Shown: in pieces, positions 1 to 7,862 of the stretch
Layout of the letters: every line of letters begins with the position of its first letter
How positions within the stretch are numbered: the stretch's first letter is position 1
DNA from: an uncultured Eubacteriales bacterium
Lineage (GTDB): Bacteria; Bacillota; Clostridia; Oscillospirales; CAG-382
Reading direction: 5' to 3'
Assembly: GCA_900548115.1 (NCBI GenBank)
Contig: URJL01000020.1
Span: forward strand, 1-36,036
DNA: 36,036 nucleotides
Translations under genes and position numbers: made by a program
The notes under the pieces: model-generated
Told to the model about the DNA's origin: nothing
What the model saw: the letters and a program-made list of their open reading frames with translations, nothing else
The model's database searches: none

Positions 1-427
1 CGCTCGGAACCGAACGGGCAAAACGAATGTTGAGCGCATCGTATTCGCAAAAGCCCCGCAAAAGTCCGTTTTCCGTGACGGCTTTTCCGCAGATCCCGAC
101 GCGGCAGCCCCCTTTTGTCACATAACCCCGCCGCAGTTCCTCCGCGTGCGCAAATATCGAGCCGCCGCACAGCCGTGCAACGCTTTCGCGAAGCTCTTCT
201 TCGCTCAAAAGCTGCGGCAGGTAGGCTTCCTTTACGAAAAGTCCGTCGCTTGACAGAATGTAGTTTTCCTTTCCGACCGTGAGCGACTGCACCCGTTCTC
301 GGCGAAGACGAAGCTCGGAAGCACAGGAAAGAAGCGGTGCGTTTTGCGCAAGGCAAAGAGCGCGGCGGATCGCTTCGGGAAGACACGAAAACAGCTCCTC
401 ACGGTTTTCTTTGCGAAAGACGTCCAT
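1..427 (-). CDS. spoIIIAA: Stage III sporulation protein AA (SpoIIIAA), N-terminal part; truncated by window edge
   Basis: The first ~142 codons of a minus-strand gene are present; the rest lies beyond position 1. The translation starts MDVFRKENREELFSCLPEAI and contains a segment resembling the SpoIIIAA signature: Ser-Ile-Phe-Ala-His-Ala-Glu-Glu-Leu-Arg-Arg-Gly-Tyr-Val-Thr, then GGCRVGICGKAV, and later an LNIRFARSV stretch. SpoIIIAA is an AAA-like ATPase of the SpoIIIA-SpoIIQ channel linking mother cell and forespore; its Walker motifs would lie in the missing part. The ATG at 425-427 follows a GGAG ribosome site and is only 19 nt from the stop of the upstream peptidoglycan-binding gene, so the two are probably co-transcribed. 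Family recognition is by motif memory, not by a search. Confidence 0.85.
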   Translation of the reverse strand, partial: MDVFRKENREELFSCLPEAIRRALCLAQNAPLLSCASELRLRRERVQSLTVGKENYILSSDGLFVKEAYLPQLLSEEELRESVARLCGGSIFAHAEELRRGYVTKGGCRVGICGKAVTENGLLRGFCEYDALNIRFARSVPS

Positions 428-446
428 TTTCTTTTTCTCCGTTTCT

Positions 447-2345
447 CTATGTCTGCGTTCCCGTTGTCCGCACGATGTAATTATACAGCTCGACGATACG
501 GTACCATGTAACCGAATCGATCACGCCCGTTACGTCAGTCACCAGCCGCCGCTGGATCTCCCGCACGACATTTTGCATGCCCGGACCGAAGATTCCGTCC
601 TCGACAAGGGCCGAGACGCCCTCATAATATTGCGAAATGGCGTTGATATACCGCTGCATGCGCAAAACGGCGTCGCCGCGGCTTCCGTATGAAAGGTCGC
701 CCGGAAAATACTGATCCGACTCCAGCGGAAAAGCGAGGGCGATAATTGTTTCGTACACCTGAACCAGCATCTCCCACGTTTCGCGGGTGGTGGTGCCCGT
801 CTCGGTCAGTCCGAAGGTTCGCTGAAAGCCGATGAGCGAATTGCGTGTCGCCACGCCGAATCTGCCGTCGATCGCAACCGAACTTACGGTGTTATAATAC
901 ATGCTGATGAATTCGAGAAGATATTGAAGCGTGCTCACCTGCCCGCCCATGTCGCCGATCGACAGCACCTCCAGCGTGTCGATCGTCAAAAGCTCCGCAC
1001 GTCTTCCTTCGCTCGTAAGCTCGGCAAGGCGCGTCACCGAAACATAGACGAAGGAGAGCCGATACCACGTTGCTTTTCCGACAACGCCGTCGACCGTAAG
1101 ATTGAAAATCCTCTGAAACTCCCGCACGGCGGCATCGGTGTCGGTTCCGAATATGCCGTCGATCGCGTTGATGCGGGGGATGAGCGGATAATCCTCACGC
1201 ACGCGGTTCAGCTGATTCTGGATCTCGCGCACGTCGGGTCCGATCTGCCCGACGGCAAGCGGGACGCCGCCGTAGGTCGAGGCGACGCCGCGTATATCGT
1301 CGGTCGAGACAAGCTTGACGTTATCACCGTAATAGGTGCGCAGAATTTCGGTCGGCGTATAACCCGCCTGACCGAGCTCGAACGATCCCCACTGCGACAT
1401 GCCCGCGCAGGTCGTGCGGTTTCCGTCGCAATAGGTGGCAAAGAGCGGCTCGTCAAAGCCTTCGCGGCTCAGGTAGGTATTAAATATCTCGTCGACGATC
1501 TGCCCGATATTGTCGTAAATATTCCGCCCGTTGACAAACGCCTGATCGACCGAGGTGGAGTTGGTGATCTGGAAGCGATAGCCCTGACTCGGATACCACT
1601 CGGTATAAATGCGGTTGAGCGCGATGGAGATCTGCGCATAGACGTTCGCGCGGATCGTACTTTCGGGCCATGTGGGATAGATCTCGCTCGACGCTACGTT
1701 TTTGATATAATCGCGGAACGTGACGGTGACGTCCTGCGCATTTTGCGAAGGTCTGCCGAGATGAACGGTAATGTTTTCGGGAATGTACGGTGCGGGAAGC
1801 ACGGCGGGCTTTACGGGGTCGCGGCGGGAAAAGCCCGTTTGCTGCGCATTTTCGTCCGTTTCGTCGTTTTCCGCCTCTTCTCTCCCGTCGCGCACGACGG
1901 GATCGGGAATTTCGAAGACCTGTGTCTCGCCGCTCTGTCCTTCGATCGGCGTGTTGCGGTTGACAAAGCTTTCATCGAACGGAGTCAGAGCGACCGAGAG
2001 AATGCTCTCGCGCGCTGCGAAGATCTGAACTCCGAAAAACGCCGACGAAAAGAAGCCTTCCTTTTCGACCAGCACATCGCAAAGTGAGAACGGAACCGCG
2101 CCGCCCTCTTCGATATACGAAAGCTCGCGGTCGGGCGCGTCGACCACGAGCGACTGTGTTCTCCCCGAAGAATCGGTCATCTGACGGTCGTCGTACGCCT
2201 CGCTTGACTCCATATCCGCCGTAACTCTTTCCTCATAGTCGCCCGCAGGGCGGTACTGTCTTACAGAAATGCTCACCCGCGCGTTTTCGACGGGAAGCCG
2301 AACGCCGGCGGCGGTCACGTTTACAATAAGATATCCTTTTTCCAA
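447..2345 (-). CDS. SpoIID-like protein with three peptidoglycan-binding (PGBD) repeats
   Basis: This 632-residue protein begins with a beta-rich Carboxypeptidase-regulatory-like segment (about 1-115), then an acidic/proline linker. A SpoIID-like region (about 190-345) follows, containing CAGMSQWGSFELGQAGY and EILRTYYGDN, which match the SpoIID motif around GMSQWGA and the YYP-G end. Three peptidoglycan_binding_1 repeats lie at about 365-430, 458-533 and 556-625, each with a DG-FG core and a T-W segment. The start is TTG (2343-2345) with AGAGGTGA upstream; no in-frame ATG fits better. No clear signal peptide is seen, so its export is uncertain. Location directly before spoIIIAA and divergent from spoIIGA-sigE suggests mother-cell expression and a role in cortex or engulfment peptidoglycan handling (inference). 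Confidence 0.8.
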   Translation of the reverse strand: MEKGYLIVNVTAAGVRLPVENARVSISVRQYRPAGDYEERVTADMESSEAYDDRQMTDSSGRTQSLVVDAPDRELSYIEEGGAVPFSLCDVLVEKEGFFSSAFFGVQIFAARESILSVALTPFDESFVNRNTPIEGQSGETQVFEIPDPVVRDGREEAENDETDENAQQTGFSRRDPVKPAVLPAPYIPENITVHLGRPSQNAQDVTVTFRDYIKNVASSEIYPTWPESTIRANVYAQISIALNRIYTEWYPSQGYRFQITNSTSVDQAFVNGRNIYDNIGQIVDEIFNTYLSREGFDEPLFATYCDGNRTTCAGMSQWGSFELGQAGYTPTEILRTYYGDNVKLVSTDDIRGVASTYGGVPLAVGQIGPDVREIQNQLNRVREDYPLIPRINAIDGIFGTDTDAAVREFQRIFNLTVDGVVGKATWYRLSFVYVSVTRLAELTSEGRRAELLTIDTLEVLSIGDMGGQVSTLQYLLEFISMYYNTVSSVAIDGRFGVATRNSLIGFQRTFGLTETGTTTRETWEMLVQVYETIIALAFPLESDQYFPGDLSYGSRGDAVLRMQRYINAISQYYEGVSALVEDGIFGPGMQNVVREIQRRLVTDVTGVIDSVTWYRIVELYNYIVRTTGTQT

Positions 2346-2380
2346 ACAGCGTCACCTCTCTTTTTTCCTTGTTCGGGACA

Positions 2381-2410
2381 TATATATGCCCTGAGATTTT
2401 TTTCTATGCC
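2381..2410 (-). promoter_or_regulatory. Possible sigma-E-type promoter for the SpoIID-like gene and spoIIIAA
   Basis: On the minus strand GGCATAG (2404-2410) is followed after 15 nt by CATATATA (2381-2388). This resembles the sigma-E -35 (KMATATT) and -10 (CATACAAT) elements, and spoIIIA operons are known sigma-E targets. The -10 lies inside a near-palindrome, GGGACATATATATGCCC (2375-2391). The match is loose. Confidence 0.35.
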
Positions 2411-2417
2411 CGTCTTT

Positions 2418-2462
2418 TTCCGACACGCTTTGCGCTTTTTGCGTGCCATAATATAAGAAAGC
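2418..2462 (+). promoter_or_regulatory. Possible spoIIGA promoter with a Spo0A-box-like sequence
   Basis: TGTCGGAA on the minus strand (2418-2425) is one base from the 0A box core TGTCGAA. CATAAT at 2457-2462 could serve as a -10, 26 nt before the spoIIGA ATG. The spoIIG operon of Bacillus is activated by Spo0A from an oddly spaced sigma-A promoter, and no good -35 is seen here either. Tentative. Confidence 0.25.
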
Positions 2463-2487
2463 GAACGGGTTTGAAAGGCGTCTTTTT

Positions 2488-3279
2488 ATGAACGTATATT
2501 TGGATCTTGTTTTTCTTTGGAATGCCGCCGCGGATTTTTTGCTTCTCTGCACGGTCGGGCGGGTGCAAAGGCTTCGCATGCGTCTTTTGTTCCTTCTTTT
2601 TTCCTCAGCGCTCGGCGGCATTTTTGCGTGTGCCGCGCTTTTTCTGCCCCGTGCCGCCGCCGTTTCGGCGGCGATCGTCTTCGCGCCGCTCCTTCTTCTT
2701 GCGGCTTACGGAAAAAGCGTCGTGCAAAGCGCGGGCGTTTTCGGAAAAGCCTGCGTTTTCCTCTTCGGCTCTTCGTTTCTGGCGGGCGGACTGTACACCC
2801 TTTTGTCGGAGTATCTCCCCCGCCGTCTTTCGCCTGTTGTCTTTTTTCTTTTGTGCGCGGGAAGCTTTTTCTTCGCGTTTCGGTATTTCGATCTTTTTTC
2901 GCTTTCCGAAACGCTCATTCCCGTGGAGCTGTGCTTTGAGACCGAGAGCGGACAAAAGGCGCTCCGTCTTCTCTGCGACAGCGGGTGTCTTTTGCGCGAG
3001 CCGATCTCGGCACTGCCCGTCATCCTGCTTTCTCCGAAAAAATTCGACGCGCTTTTTCCCGAGGCAAAAAACGAAAGCTCCGCCCTTGCCGCGCGATACC
3101 GTCTTCGCTATGTGCCCCTTCGGACGGTGTCGGGTGAGGGCGTCGTTCCCGCCGTAAGACCCGAGCATCTCACTTACAAAAAGGGAAATAAAACGCTTCC
3201 TCTCGACGCCTTTTTGGGACGTGCGCAAAACGAGGGGTTTTCGGGGTACGACGGTGTTTTTCCCGCCTCACTCTATTGA
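2488..3279 (+). CDS. spoIIGA: SpoIIGA, sigma-E processing aspartic peptidase
   Basis: 263-residue membrane protease that removes the pro-sequence of sigma-E at the sporulation septum. The N-terminal half has about five hydrophobic segments, starting MNVYLDLVFLWNAAADFLLL. The soluble C-terminal half carries LLCDSGCLLREP, where Asp164 matches the single catalytic Asp of the SpoIIGA D-T/S-G motif (DTGN in Bacillus). The motif occurs once, as expected for an enzyme that dimerises to form the active site. Length is somewhat shorter than Bacillus SpoIIGA (about 309). It is followed 64 nt later by sigE, the usual gene order. A GAAAGG ribosome site precedes the ATG. Confidence 0.93.
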   Translation: MNVYLDLVFLWNAAADFLLLCTVGRVQRLRMRLLFLLFSSALGGIFACAALFLPRAAAVSAAIVFAPLLLLAAYGKSVVQSAGVFGKACVFLFGSSFLAGGLYTLLSEYLPRRLSPVVFFLLCAGSFFFAFRYFDLFSLSETLIPVELCFETESGQKALRLLCDSGCLLREPISALPVILLSPKKFDALFPEAKNESSALAARYRLRYVPLRTVSGEGVVPAVRPEHLTYKKGNKTLPLDAFLGRAQNEGFSGYDGVFPASLY

Positions 3280-3343
3280 CCGAACGCAACATTTTGACTC
3301 GGACTGAGATCAAAGAACCGAAATCAAGGAAAGGAAGGTTTTT

Positions 3344-4072
3344 ATGAAACACGCGGTTTTCTCTTTCAAAAAGTTGTATTTCCGCTTGATAAAACTGTTT
3401 TCGGAGAAAGATGTTTATTACATAAACGGTCCCGACACGCTTCCGCCTCCTTTCACGGCGGCGGAGGAAGCGGAAATCCTATCCCGTCTCGGAAGAAGCG
3501 ATACGGAGGATCTTCGCATCCGTTCGAGACTTGTGGAAAAGAATCTGCGCCTTGTTGTATACATCGCCAAAAAGTTCGAAAACACGCGTGTCGGGGTGGA
3601 GGATCTTATCTCGATCGGAACGATCGGTCTTATCAAGGCGATCAACACCTTTGATCCGAAAAAGAATATCAAGCTTGCCACTTATGCCTCACGCTGCATC
3701 GAGAACGAGATCTTAATGTATCTTCGCAAAAATGCGGGGACAAAAAGCGAGGTGTCGCTCGACGAGCCATTAAATGTGGACTGGGACGGAAACGAGCTTT
3801 TGCTCTCGGACATTCTCGGCACCGACGAGGACGAGGTGAACAAGCACATCGAAGCCGAGGAGGAACGAAAGGTGATTCTTTCCGCCGTAAAGCGACTGCC
3901 CCCGCGCGACCGCATGATCATCTGCGAACGCTTCGGCTTTACGGAAAAGGGAAAAGAAAAGACGCAAAAGGAGGTCGCTGATCTGTTGGGCATTTCGCAG
4001 TCCTACATTTCCCGTCTTGAAAAAAAGATTATCGAAGAGCTGAAAAACGAGATCGTTTCGTTTTACAAATAA
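3344..4072 (+). CDS. sigE: RNA polymerase sporulation sigma factor sigma-E
   Basis: 242 residues, close to Bacillus sigma-E in length and sequence. An amphipathic pro-sequence of about 20 residues (MKHAVFSFKKLYFRLIKLF) is followed by DVYYINGPDTLPPP, the region where SpoIIGA cleaves. Region 2 contains ENLRLVVYIAKKFENT, DLISIGTIGLIKAINTF and LATYASRCIENEILMYLRK. SLDEPLNVDWDGNELLLSD is a sigma-E hallmark, and region 4 ends with KEVADLLGISQSYISRLEKK. It directs mother-cell transcription after septation, including the spoIIIA genes found divergently here. An AAGGAAAGGAAGG ribosome site precedes the ATG. Unlike the classical order, sigG does not follow; the ATP synthase operon does. Confidence 0.97.
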   Translation: MKHAVFSFKKLYFRLIKLFSEKDVYYINGPDTLPPPFTAAEEAEILSRLGRSDTEDLRIRSRLVEKNLRLVVYIAKKFENTRVGVEDLISIGTIGLIKAINTFDPKKNIKLATYASRCIENEILMYLRKNAGTKSEVSLDEPLNVDWDGNELLLSDILGTDEDEVNKHIEAEEERKVILSAVKRLPPRDRMIICERFGFTEKGKEKTQKEVADLLGISQSYISRLEKKIIEELKNEIVSFYK

Positions 4073-4090
4073 ACTTCTCCGATGTTAACA

Positions 4091-4120
4091 AAAGATACGG
4101 GAGCTTTCCGTATCTTTTTT
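4091..4120 (+). terminator. Rho-independent terminator of spoIIGA-sigE
   Basis: A 10-bp perfect stem AAAGATACGG (4091-4100) / CCGTATCTTT (4108-4117), 7-nt loop, runs into a T tract. It starts 18 nt after the sigE stop. Confidence 0.9.
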
Positions 4121-4191
4121 GTTTTATCTGCTTAATGATTTTCGCCGTCTATAATAGAAGGATGAAAAAAGCGCATTTTACGCCGTGCGTT

Positions 4192-4278
4192 TTGACACGC
4201 GATTCGATTTGTTTACATAAAAATGTTACAAATACTATGATTTATTTACATTTTCTTTTTGCCGCGTCGTTGTATAAT
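4192..4278 (+). promoter_or_regulatory. Probable promoter region of the ATP synthase operon
   Basis: The 230 nt between the sigE terminator and atpB is AT-rich and holds no convincing gene. TATAAT at 4273-4278 is a perfect -10, but the nearest TTTACA (4245-4250) is 22 nt upstream, too far. A separate TTGACA lies at 4192-4197 with a poor TACATA 16 nt downstream. The exact promoter is therefore unresolved. The leader before atpB would be about 70 nt. Confidence 0.4.
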
Positions 4279-4350
4279 AACAGGCAAGTTATTTTTTTCA
4301 CATCTTCGATTTTTGAAGAGGAAAACGGTTTCGAAAGGAGTCGAAAAGCT

Positions 4351-5196
4351 ATGAGCAAAAAACAACGCCTGCGCGCTTTTCTCGTGTTCGGCGTTATATT
4401 AATTCTTCTGTTGTGCGGCATTTTCCTTGTCGGAAAGCCGAGCGGCGCGGAAGAGCCGATCGGCGAGGTCATGAAAAATGAAGTGCTGCATGAAACGAAC
4501 CGCGTGCGGTTGGGACCGCTTTCGGTAAATCCGGGGCTGATTTCCGCCTTCACGCTCACGGGAATTTTTTTTGTATTCTGCGTCATCGTGCGGATCTTTG
4601 TCATTCCGCGCTTTAAAAAAATTCCGGGGCGCTTCCAGCTTTTTCTGGAGGAAGCGGTCGGCATGTTCGACCGCCTTTCGCAAGATAACAGCCCTCATCG
4701 GCACGATTTTCTCGGCGCATACGTATTTGCCGCGGGAGCGTATATCTTTATCGGCACGCTCTTTGAGCTGTTCGGCTTCCAGGTCGTGACCGAAAGCGGA
4801 CGCTCCGCCGCCATGCCCGCGCCCCTTTCCGATATCAACGGCGCCATTGCCATGGGCTTTTTGTCCTACGGCGTTATTTTGTTCGGCGGGCTTTTGGCAA
4901 ACGGTTTTTCGGGCATGCTGCACGCGCTCAAAGACTTTTCGCTGCCCATCTCGATGAGCTTTCGTCTTTTCGGTGCGCTTTTGAGCGGCGCTTTGGTGAC
5001 CGAGCTTGTCTATTATTACACGAGCTTAAGCTATGTTCTGCCCGTCGTCGTGGGCGTATTGTTCACGCTTTTGCACGCGCTGATTCAAGCCTATGTGCTT
5101 ACCATGCTGACCGCGCTCTTTTACGGTGAGGTCACCGAGAAAAAAGTGCCGAAGCCGAAAGAAAAGCGCGTCAAAAAGCCGACCGCATCCAAATAA
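4351..5196 (+). CDS. atpB: F1Fo ATP synthase subunit a
   Basis: 281 residues with five to six membrane segments; forms the ion half-channels against the c-ring. The essential Arg lies in SMSFRLFGALLSGALV (the RLFGN motif of most a subunits, here with Ala for Asn), and the helix containing LIQAYVLTML carries the conserved Gln. An extra N-terminal hydrophobic segment (AFLVFGVILILLLCGIFL) and a lysine-rich tail (KVPKPKEKRVKKP) are present. The frame is open upstream to 4135, but the start at 4351 is chosen because GAAAGGAG precedes it and the upstream part reads as AT-rich leader. First gene of atpB-E-F-A-G-D-C. Confidence 0.93.
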   Translation: MSKKQRLRAFLVFGVILILLLCGIFLVGKPSGAEEPIGEVMKNEVLHETNRVRLGPLSVNPGLISAFTLTGIFFVFCVIVRIFVIPRFKKIPGRFQLFLEEAVGMFDRLSQDNSPHRHDFLGAYVFAAGAYIFIGTLFELFGFQVVTESGRSAAMPAPLSDINGAIAMGFLSYGVILFGGLLANGFSGMLHALKDFSLPISMSFRLFGALLSGALVTELVYYYTSLSYVLPVVVGVLFTLLHALIQAYVLTMLTALFYGEVTEKKVPKPKEKRVKKPTASK

Positions 5197-5232
5197 AAAA
5201 CAACCCAATCGATTATTTCGGAGGTATTTATC

Positions 5233-5598
5233 ATGAAATTTACGTTTAAAAAGCTCATCCCTCTTTTTCTTGCCCTTGTTCTTCTCTTTGCGGTAAGTCT
5301 TCCCGTTCTGGCGGACACCGCCGCGTCCGAAACGGCGGCTGAAGAGAGCGCCGAAACGGCTTCGCCAGACAATACCAAGACCGGAAAAGCCGTCGCCGCC
5401 GCGATCGCCGTCGGCATTGCCGCCGCAGCGGGCGCCGTATCGATGGGTCTTTCCATTTCGAAATCCGCCGAGAGCGTCGCCCGCCAGCCCGAAGCGGCGG
5501 GAAACATCCGTGCCTCGCTCATGCTTGGTCTTGTCTTCATTGAGACCGCGATCATTTATGCTTTGATCGTCGGAATCTTAATCATCTTCGTTCTGTAA
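5233..5598 (+). CDS. atpE: F1Fo ATP synthase subunit c with signal peptide and acidic N-terminal extension
   Basis: 121 residues against the usual 70-90. Residues 1-27 form a typical signal peptide (KK, hydrophobic core, PVLA before D28). Residues 28-50 are an acidic Ala/Glu/Thr linker. The normal c hairpin follows: helix 1 about 53-76, polar loop SAESVARQPE (78-87), helix 2 about 94-120. The ion-binding carboxylate is Glu104 in FIETAIIYALIV. The helix-1 position that is Gln32 in Na+-binding Ilyobacter c is Met71 here, so proton coupling is more likely (inference). Since c termini face the outside, cleavage of a signal peptide is topologically consistent. GGAGG ribosome site; 36 nt after atpB. 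Confidence 0.93.
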   Translation: MKFTFKKLIPLFLALVLLFAVSLPVLADTAASETAAEESAETASPDNTKTGKAVAAAIAVGIAAAAGAVSMGLSISKSAESVARQPEAAGNIRASLMLGLVFIETAIIYALIVGILIIFVL

Positions 5599-5616
5599 TG
5601 ACGGAGGGCAGCCGTT

Positions 5617-6108
5617 ATGAATCTTCCCTTGAATATCGATCTTCAGCAGGTCCTTTTGCATCTGCTGAACTTCACTCTCCTGTTTGCGATCCTCTATTTT
5701 CTTCTGTACAAACCCGTAAAAGCCTTTTCGGACAAGCGGACCGAGGAATACAAAAAGGCCGACGAGGAGGCAAAGCGCCTTCTTTCCGAGGCGGCGGCGC
5801 ATGAAAAAGAATATGCCGATAAGCTTTCCTTCGCCGACGAGGAAATCCGCAAAAAGAAAGCCGAAGCGCGCAAGGAAATGAACGACGCCGCCGAGGCGGA
5901 AACAAAGAAAGCAAAGCTTGAAGCCGAGAAAATTCTGCAAAGCGCCAAGGTCGAAGCGGAAAACCGCCGCGCCCGCATGCTTTCCGACGCCAAGAGTGAG
6001 CTTTCCGATATGGTGCTCGAAGCAACCGAAAAAATCGTGGAAAAGAGCACGTCGGACGCGTATGACCATTTTCTCGACGCAGCAAACAGTGGCGGTGACG
6101 GGCAATGA
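5617..6108 (+). CDS. atpF: F1Fo ATP synthase subunit b
   Basis: 163 residues. A single N-terminal membrane helix (about 10-30, LLHLLNFTLLFAILYFLLY) leads into a long charged, heptad-like helix rich in Lys/Glu/Ala that forms the peripheral stalk. The YKPVKAF turn after the membrane helix is typical. ACGGAGGG lies upstream of the ATG. The stop overlaps the next start in ATGA (6105-6108), implying translational coupling to the delta-alpha fusion that it must contact. Confidence 0.95.
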   Translation: MNLPLNIDLQQVLLHLLNFTLLFAILYFLLYKPVKAFSDKRTEEYKKADEEAKRLLSEAAAHEKEYADKLSFADEEIRKKKAEARKEMNDAAEAETKKAKLEAEKILQSAKVEAENRRARMLSDAKSELSDMVLEATEKIVEKSTSDAYDHFLDAANSGGDGQ

Positions 6109-7856
6109 TGAAAGAAAACGAAAAGAAAGCGGTTCTTCTTTCCGCCGAACCGCCGAGCCATGAGCAGGAAGAGCGTTTTCTCTCTTTTCTGCGAAAGAAA
6201 TACGGCGAAGAAGTCACGCTCGAATGGCAGAAAAGCCTGAAATATCCCGGCGGATTTCAATTGGTGATCGGCTCGGAGGTCTATGACTGGAGTGCCGACG
6301 GGCGTTTTACCCAGCTGAAAAACACGCTTTCCGCGCTGAAAGCCGAAAACGACGCGCTGATTCCGCTTTTGCGCGAGACTTTGCAAAACTGGGTCCCGCA
6401 GGCGCTTTCGCATGAGGTGGGCACGGTTCTCACCGTCGGCGACGGAATTGCGACAGTCGAGGGACTGAAGGACGCCGAATACGGCGAAATACTTCTCTTT
6501 TCCTCGGGCACGCGCGGCATGGTTATGGAGCTTGACCGCGACGAGATCGGCTGTATTTTGTTTGACGACACCGATTCGGTGTCCGAAGGAAGCGCCGTTT
6601 ACCGCACGCGCCGCACGGCGGGCATGCCGGTCGGCGAAGCCTTTTTGGGGCGCGTGGTCGACGCGCTCGGTACGCCGATCGACGGCGGCGGCGCGATCCC
6701 GAGCGAGGATTATTTCCCTATCGAGCGTCCCGCCCCGGGCATTCCCGACCGTCAGCCGGTCAATGTCCCGCTTGAGACGGGCATTTTGGCAATCGATTCG
6801 ATGTTTCCGATCGGCCGCGGGCAAAGAGAGCTTATCATCGGCGACCGCAAAACCGGAAAGACCGCCATTGCCCTTGATACGATCGTCAATCAAAAAGGCA
6901 AAAACGTAATTTGTATCTACGTCGCGATCGGTCAGAAAGCAGGCTCGGTCGCCAAGATTGTCGAAGATCTGCGCCGCCGCAGCGCGATGGAGTATACGGC
7001 AGTTCTCTGCGCCTCGGCAAGCGATCCCGCCCCGATGCAGTATATCGCACCGTACGCGGGCTGTGCTTTGGGCGAATATTTCATGAACCGCGGCAAGGAT
7101 GTTCTGATCGTTTACGACGATCTGTCGAAACACGCCGTCGCTTACCGCTCGATCAGCCTTCTTCTCGGACGTTCGCCCGGGCGCGAAGCGTATCCCGGCG
7201 ACGTCTTTTATCTGCATTCGCGCCTTTTGGAGCGCTCGGCGCATCTTTCCGACGCGCTGGGCGGCGGCAGTATGACCGCGCTTCCCATTGCGGAAACGCA
7301 GTCGGGCGATGTTTCGGCTTATATTCCGACCAATATTATCTCCATCACCGACGGTCAGCTGTTTTTGGAGACCGATCTCTTCTTCGCGGGTCAGCGACCC
7401 GCCGTAAACGTCGGACTTTCGGTCTCGCGTGTCGGCGGCGACGCGCAAACGCGCGCCATGAAAGCGGCGGCGGGACCCTTGCGCCTTGTGCTGGCACAGT
7501 ACCGCGAAATGAAGGTCTTCACGCAGTTTTCAAGCGATCTGGACGAGGACACAAAACGTCGGCTTTCCTACGGCGGCACGCTTATGGAGCTGTTGAAGCA
7601 GGATCGCTTCTCCCCTCTTTCGGGAGTCGAGCAGGTGCTTTGCCTCACGGCGGCGCTGAATCACGCCATGGACGCGATCCCGCATGAAAAGCTGCATGAT
7701 TTCTGCCGCGCTCTCTGCGCGGCTCTGTCCGAAAACGACCCGTCTCTCTGCGGCATTATTGCGCACGGAACACGTCTTTCGGACGAGGAAAACGAGCGGA
7801 TCGTCGCAGCGGCAAAGGCTCTTTCCGAAAGCTTTACTTCTCCGGCAGGGAGGTAA
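6105..7856 (+). CDS. atpA: F1Fo ATP synthase alpha subunit with N-terminal delta C-terminal-domain fusion
   Basis: 583 residues, about 80 longer than a standard alpha. Residues ~13-78 resemble the C-terminal domain of delta/OSCP: Pro-Ser-x-Glu-Gln, then LRKKYGEEVTLEW and GGFQLVIGSEVYDWSADGRF, matching delta's GG-x(4)-G-x(3)-D-x-S ending. Alpha begins near residue 84 (LIPLLRETLQNW, aligning with ISELIKQRI of E. coli alpha). It has Walker A GDRKTGKT (246-253), IYVAIGQK, the DDLSKHA Walker B region and the arginine-finger segment SVSRVGGDAQ. The frame runs unbroken from the fused part into alpha, with no stop or shift. No free atpH exists between atpF and atpG and the delta N-terminal domain is absent here. 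Overlaps atpF by 4 nt. Confidence 0.95.
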   Translation: MMKENEKKAVLLSAEPPSHEQEERFLSFLRKKYGEEVTLEWQKSLKYPGGFQLVIGSEVYDWSADGRFTQLKNTLSALKAENDALIPLLRETLQNWVPQALSHEVGTVLTVGDGIATVEGLKDAEYGEILLFSSGTRGMVMELDRDEIGCILFDDTDSVSEGSAVYRTRRTAGMPVGEAFLGRVVDALGTPIDGGGAIPSEDYFPIERPAPGIPDRQPVNVPLETGILAIDSMFPIGRGQRELIIGDRKTGKTAIALDTIVNQKGKNVICIYVAIGQKAGSVAKIVEDLRRRSAMEYTAVLCASASDPAPMQYIAPYAGCALGEYFMNRGKDVLIVYDDLSKHAVAYRSISLLLGRSPGREAYPGDVFYLHSRLLERSAHLSDALGGGSMTALPIAETQSGDVSAYIPTNIISITDGQLFLETDLFFAGQRPAVNVGLSVSRVGGDAQTRAMKAAAGPLRLVLAQYREMKVFTQFSSDLDEDTKRRLSYGGTLMELLKQDRFSPLSGVEQVLCLTAALNHAMDAIPHEKLHDFCRALCAALSENDPSLCGIIAHGTRLSDEENERIVAAAKALSESFTSPAGR

Positions 7857-7862
7857 TAAACC

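Noticed and set aside
924..2087. Long open frame (387 codons) antisense to the SpoIID-like gene
   Set aside because: Arginine/valine-rich composition with no domain or ribosome site; it mirrors the codon structure of the well-supported minus-strand gene.
5440..5570. Na+-binding c-ring
   Set aside because: The helix-1 Gln ligand is Met and the second hydroxyl position is Ala; a proton ring fits better.
6105..6345. The delta-like segment as a frameshifted or degraded separate atpH
   Set aside because: The frame is continuous into alpha without stop or shift, conserved delta residues remain, and no ribosome site or start codon is evident at the alpha boundary.
5694..7448. 584-codon antisense open frame across atpF and atpA
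   Set aside because: Overlaps two certain ATP synthase genes on the other strand; stop-free because of the GC-rich codon use there.
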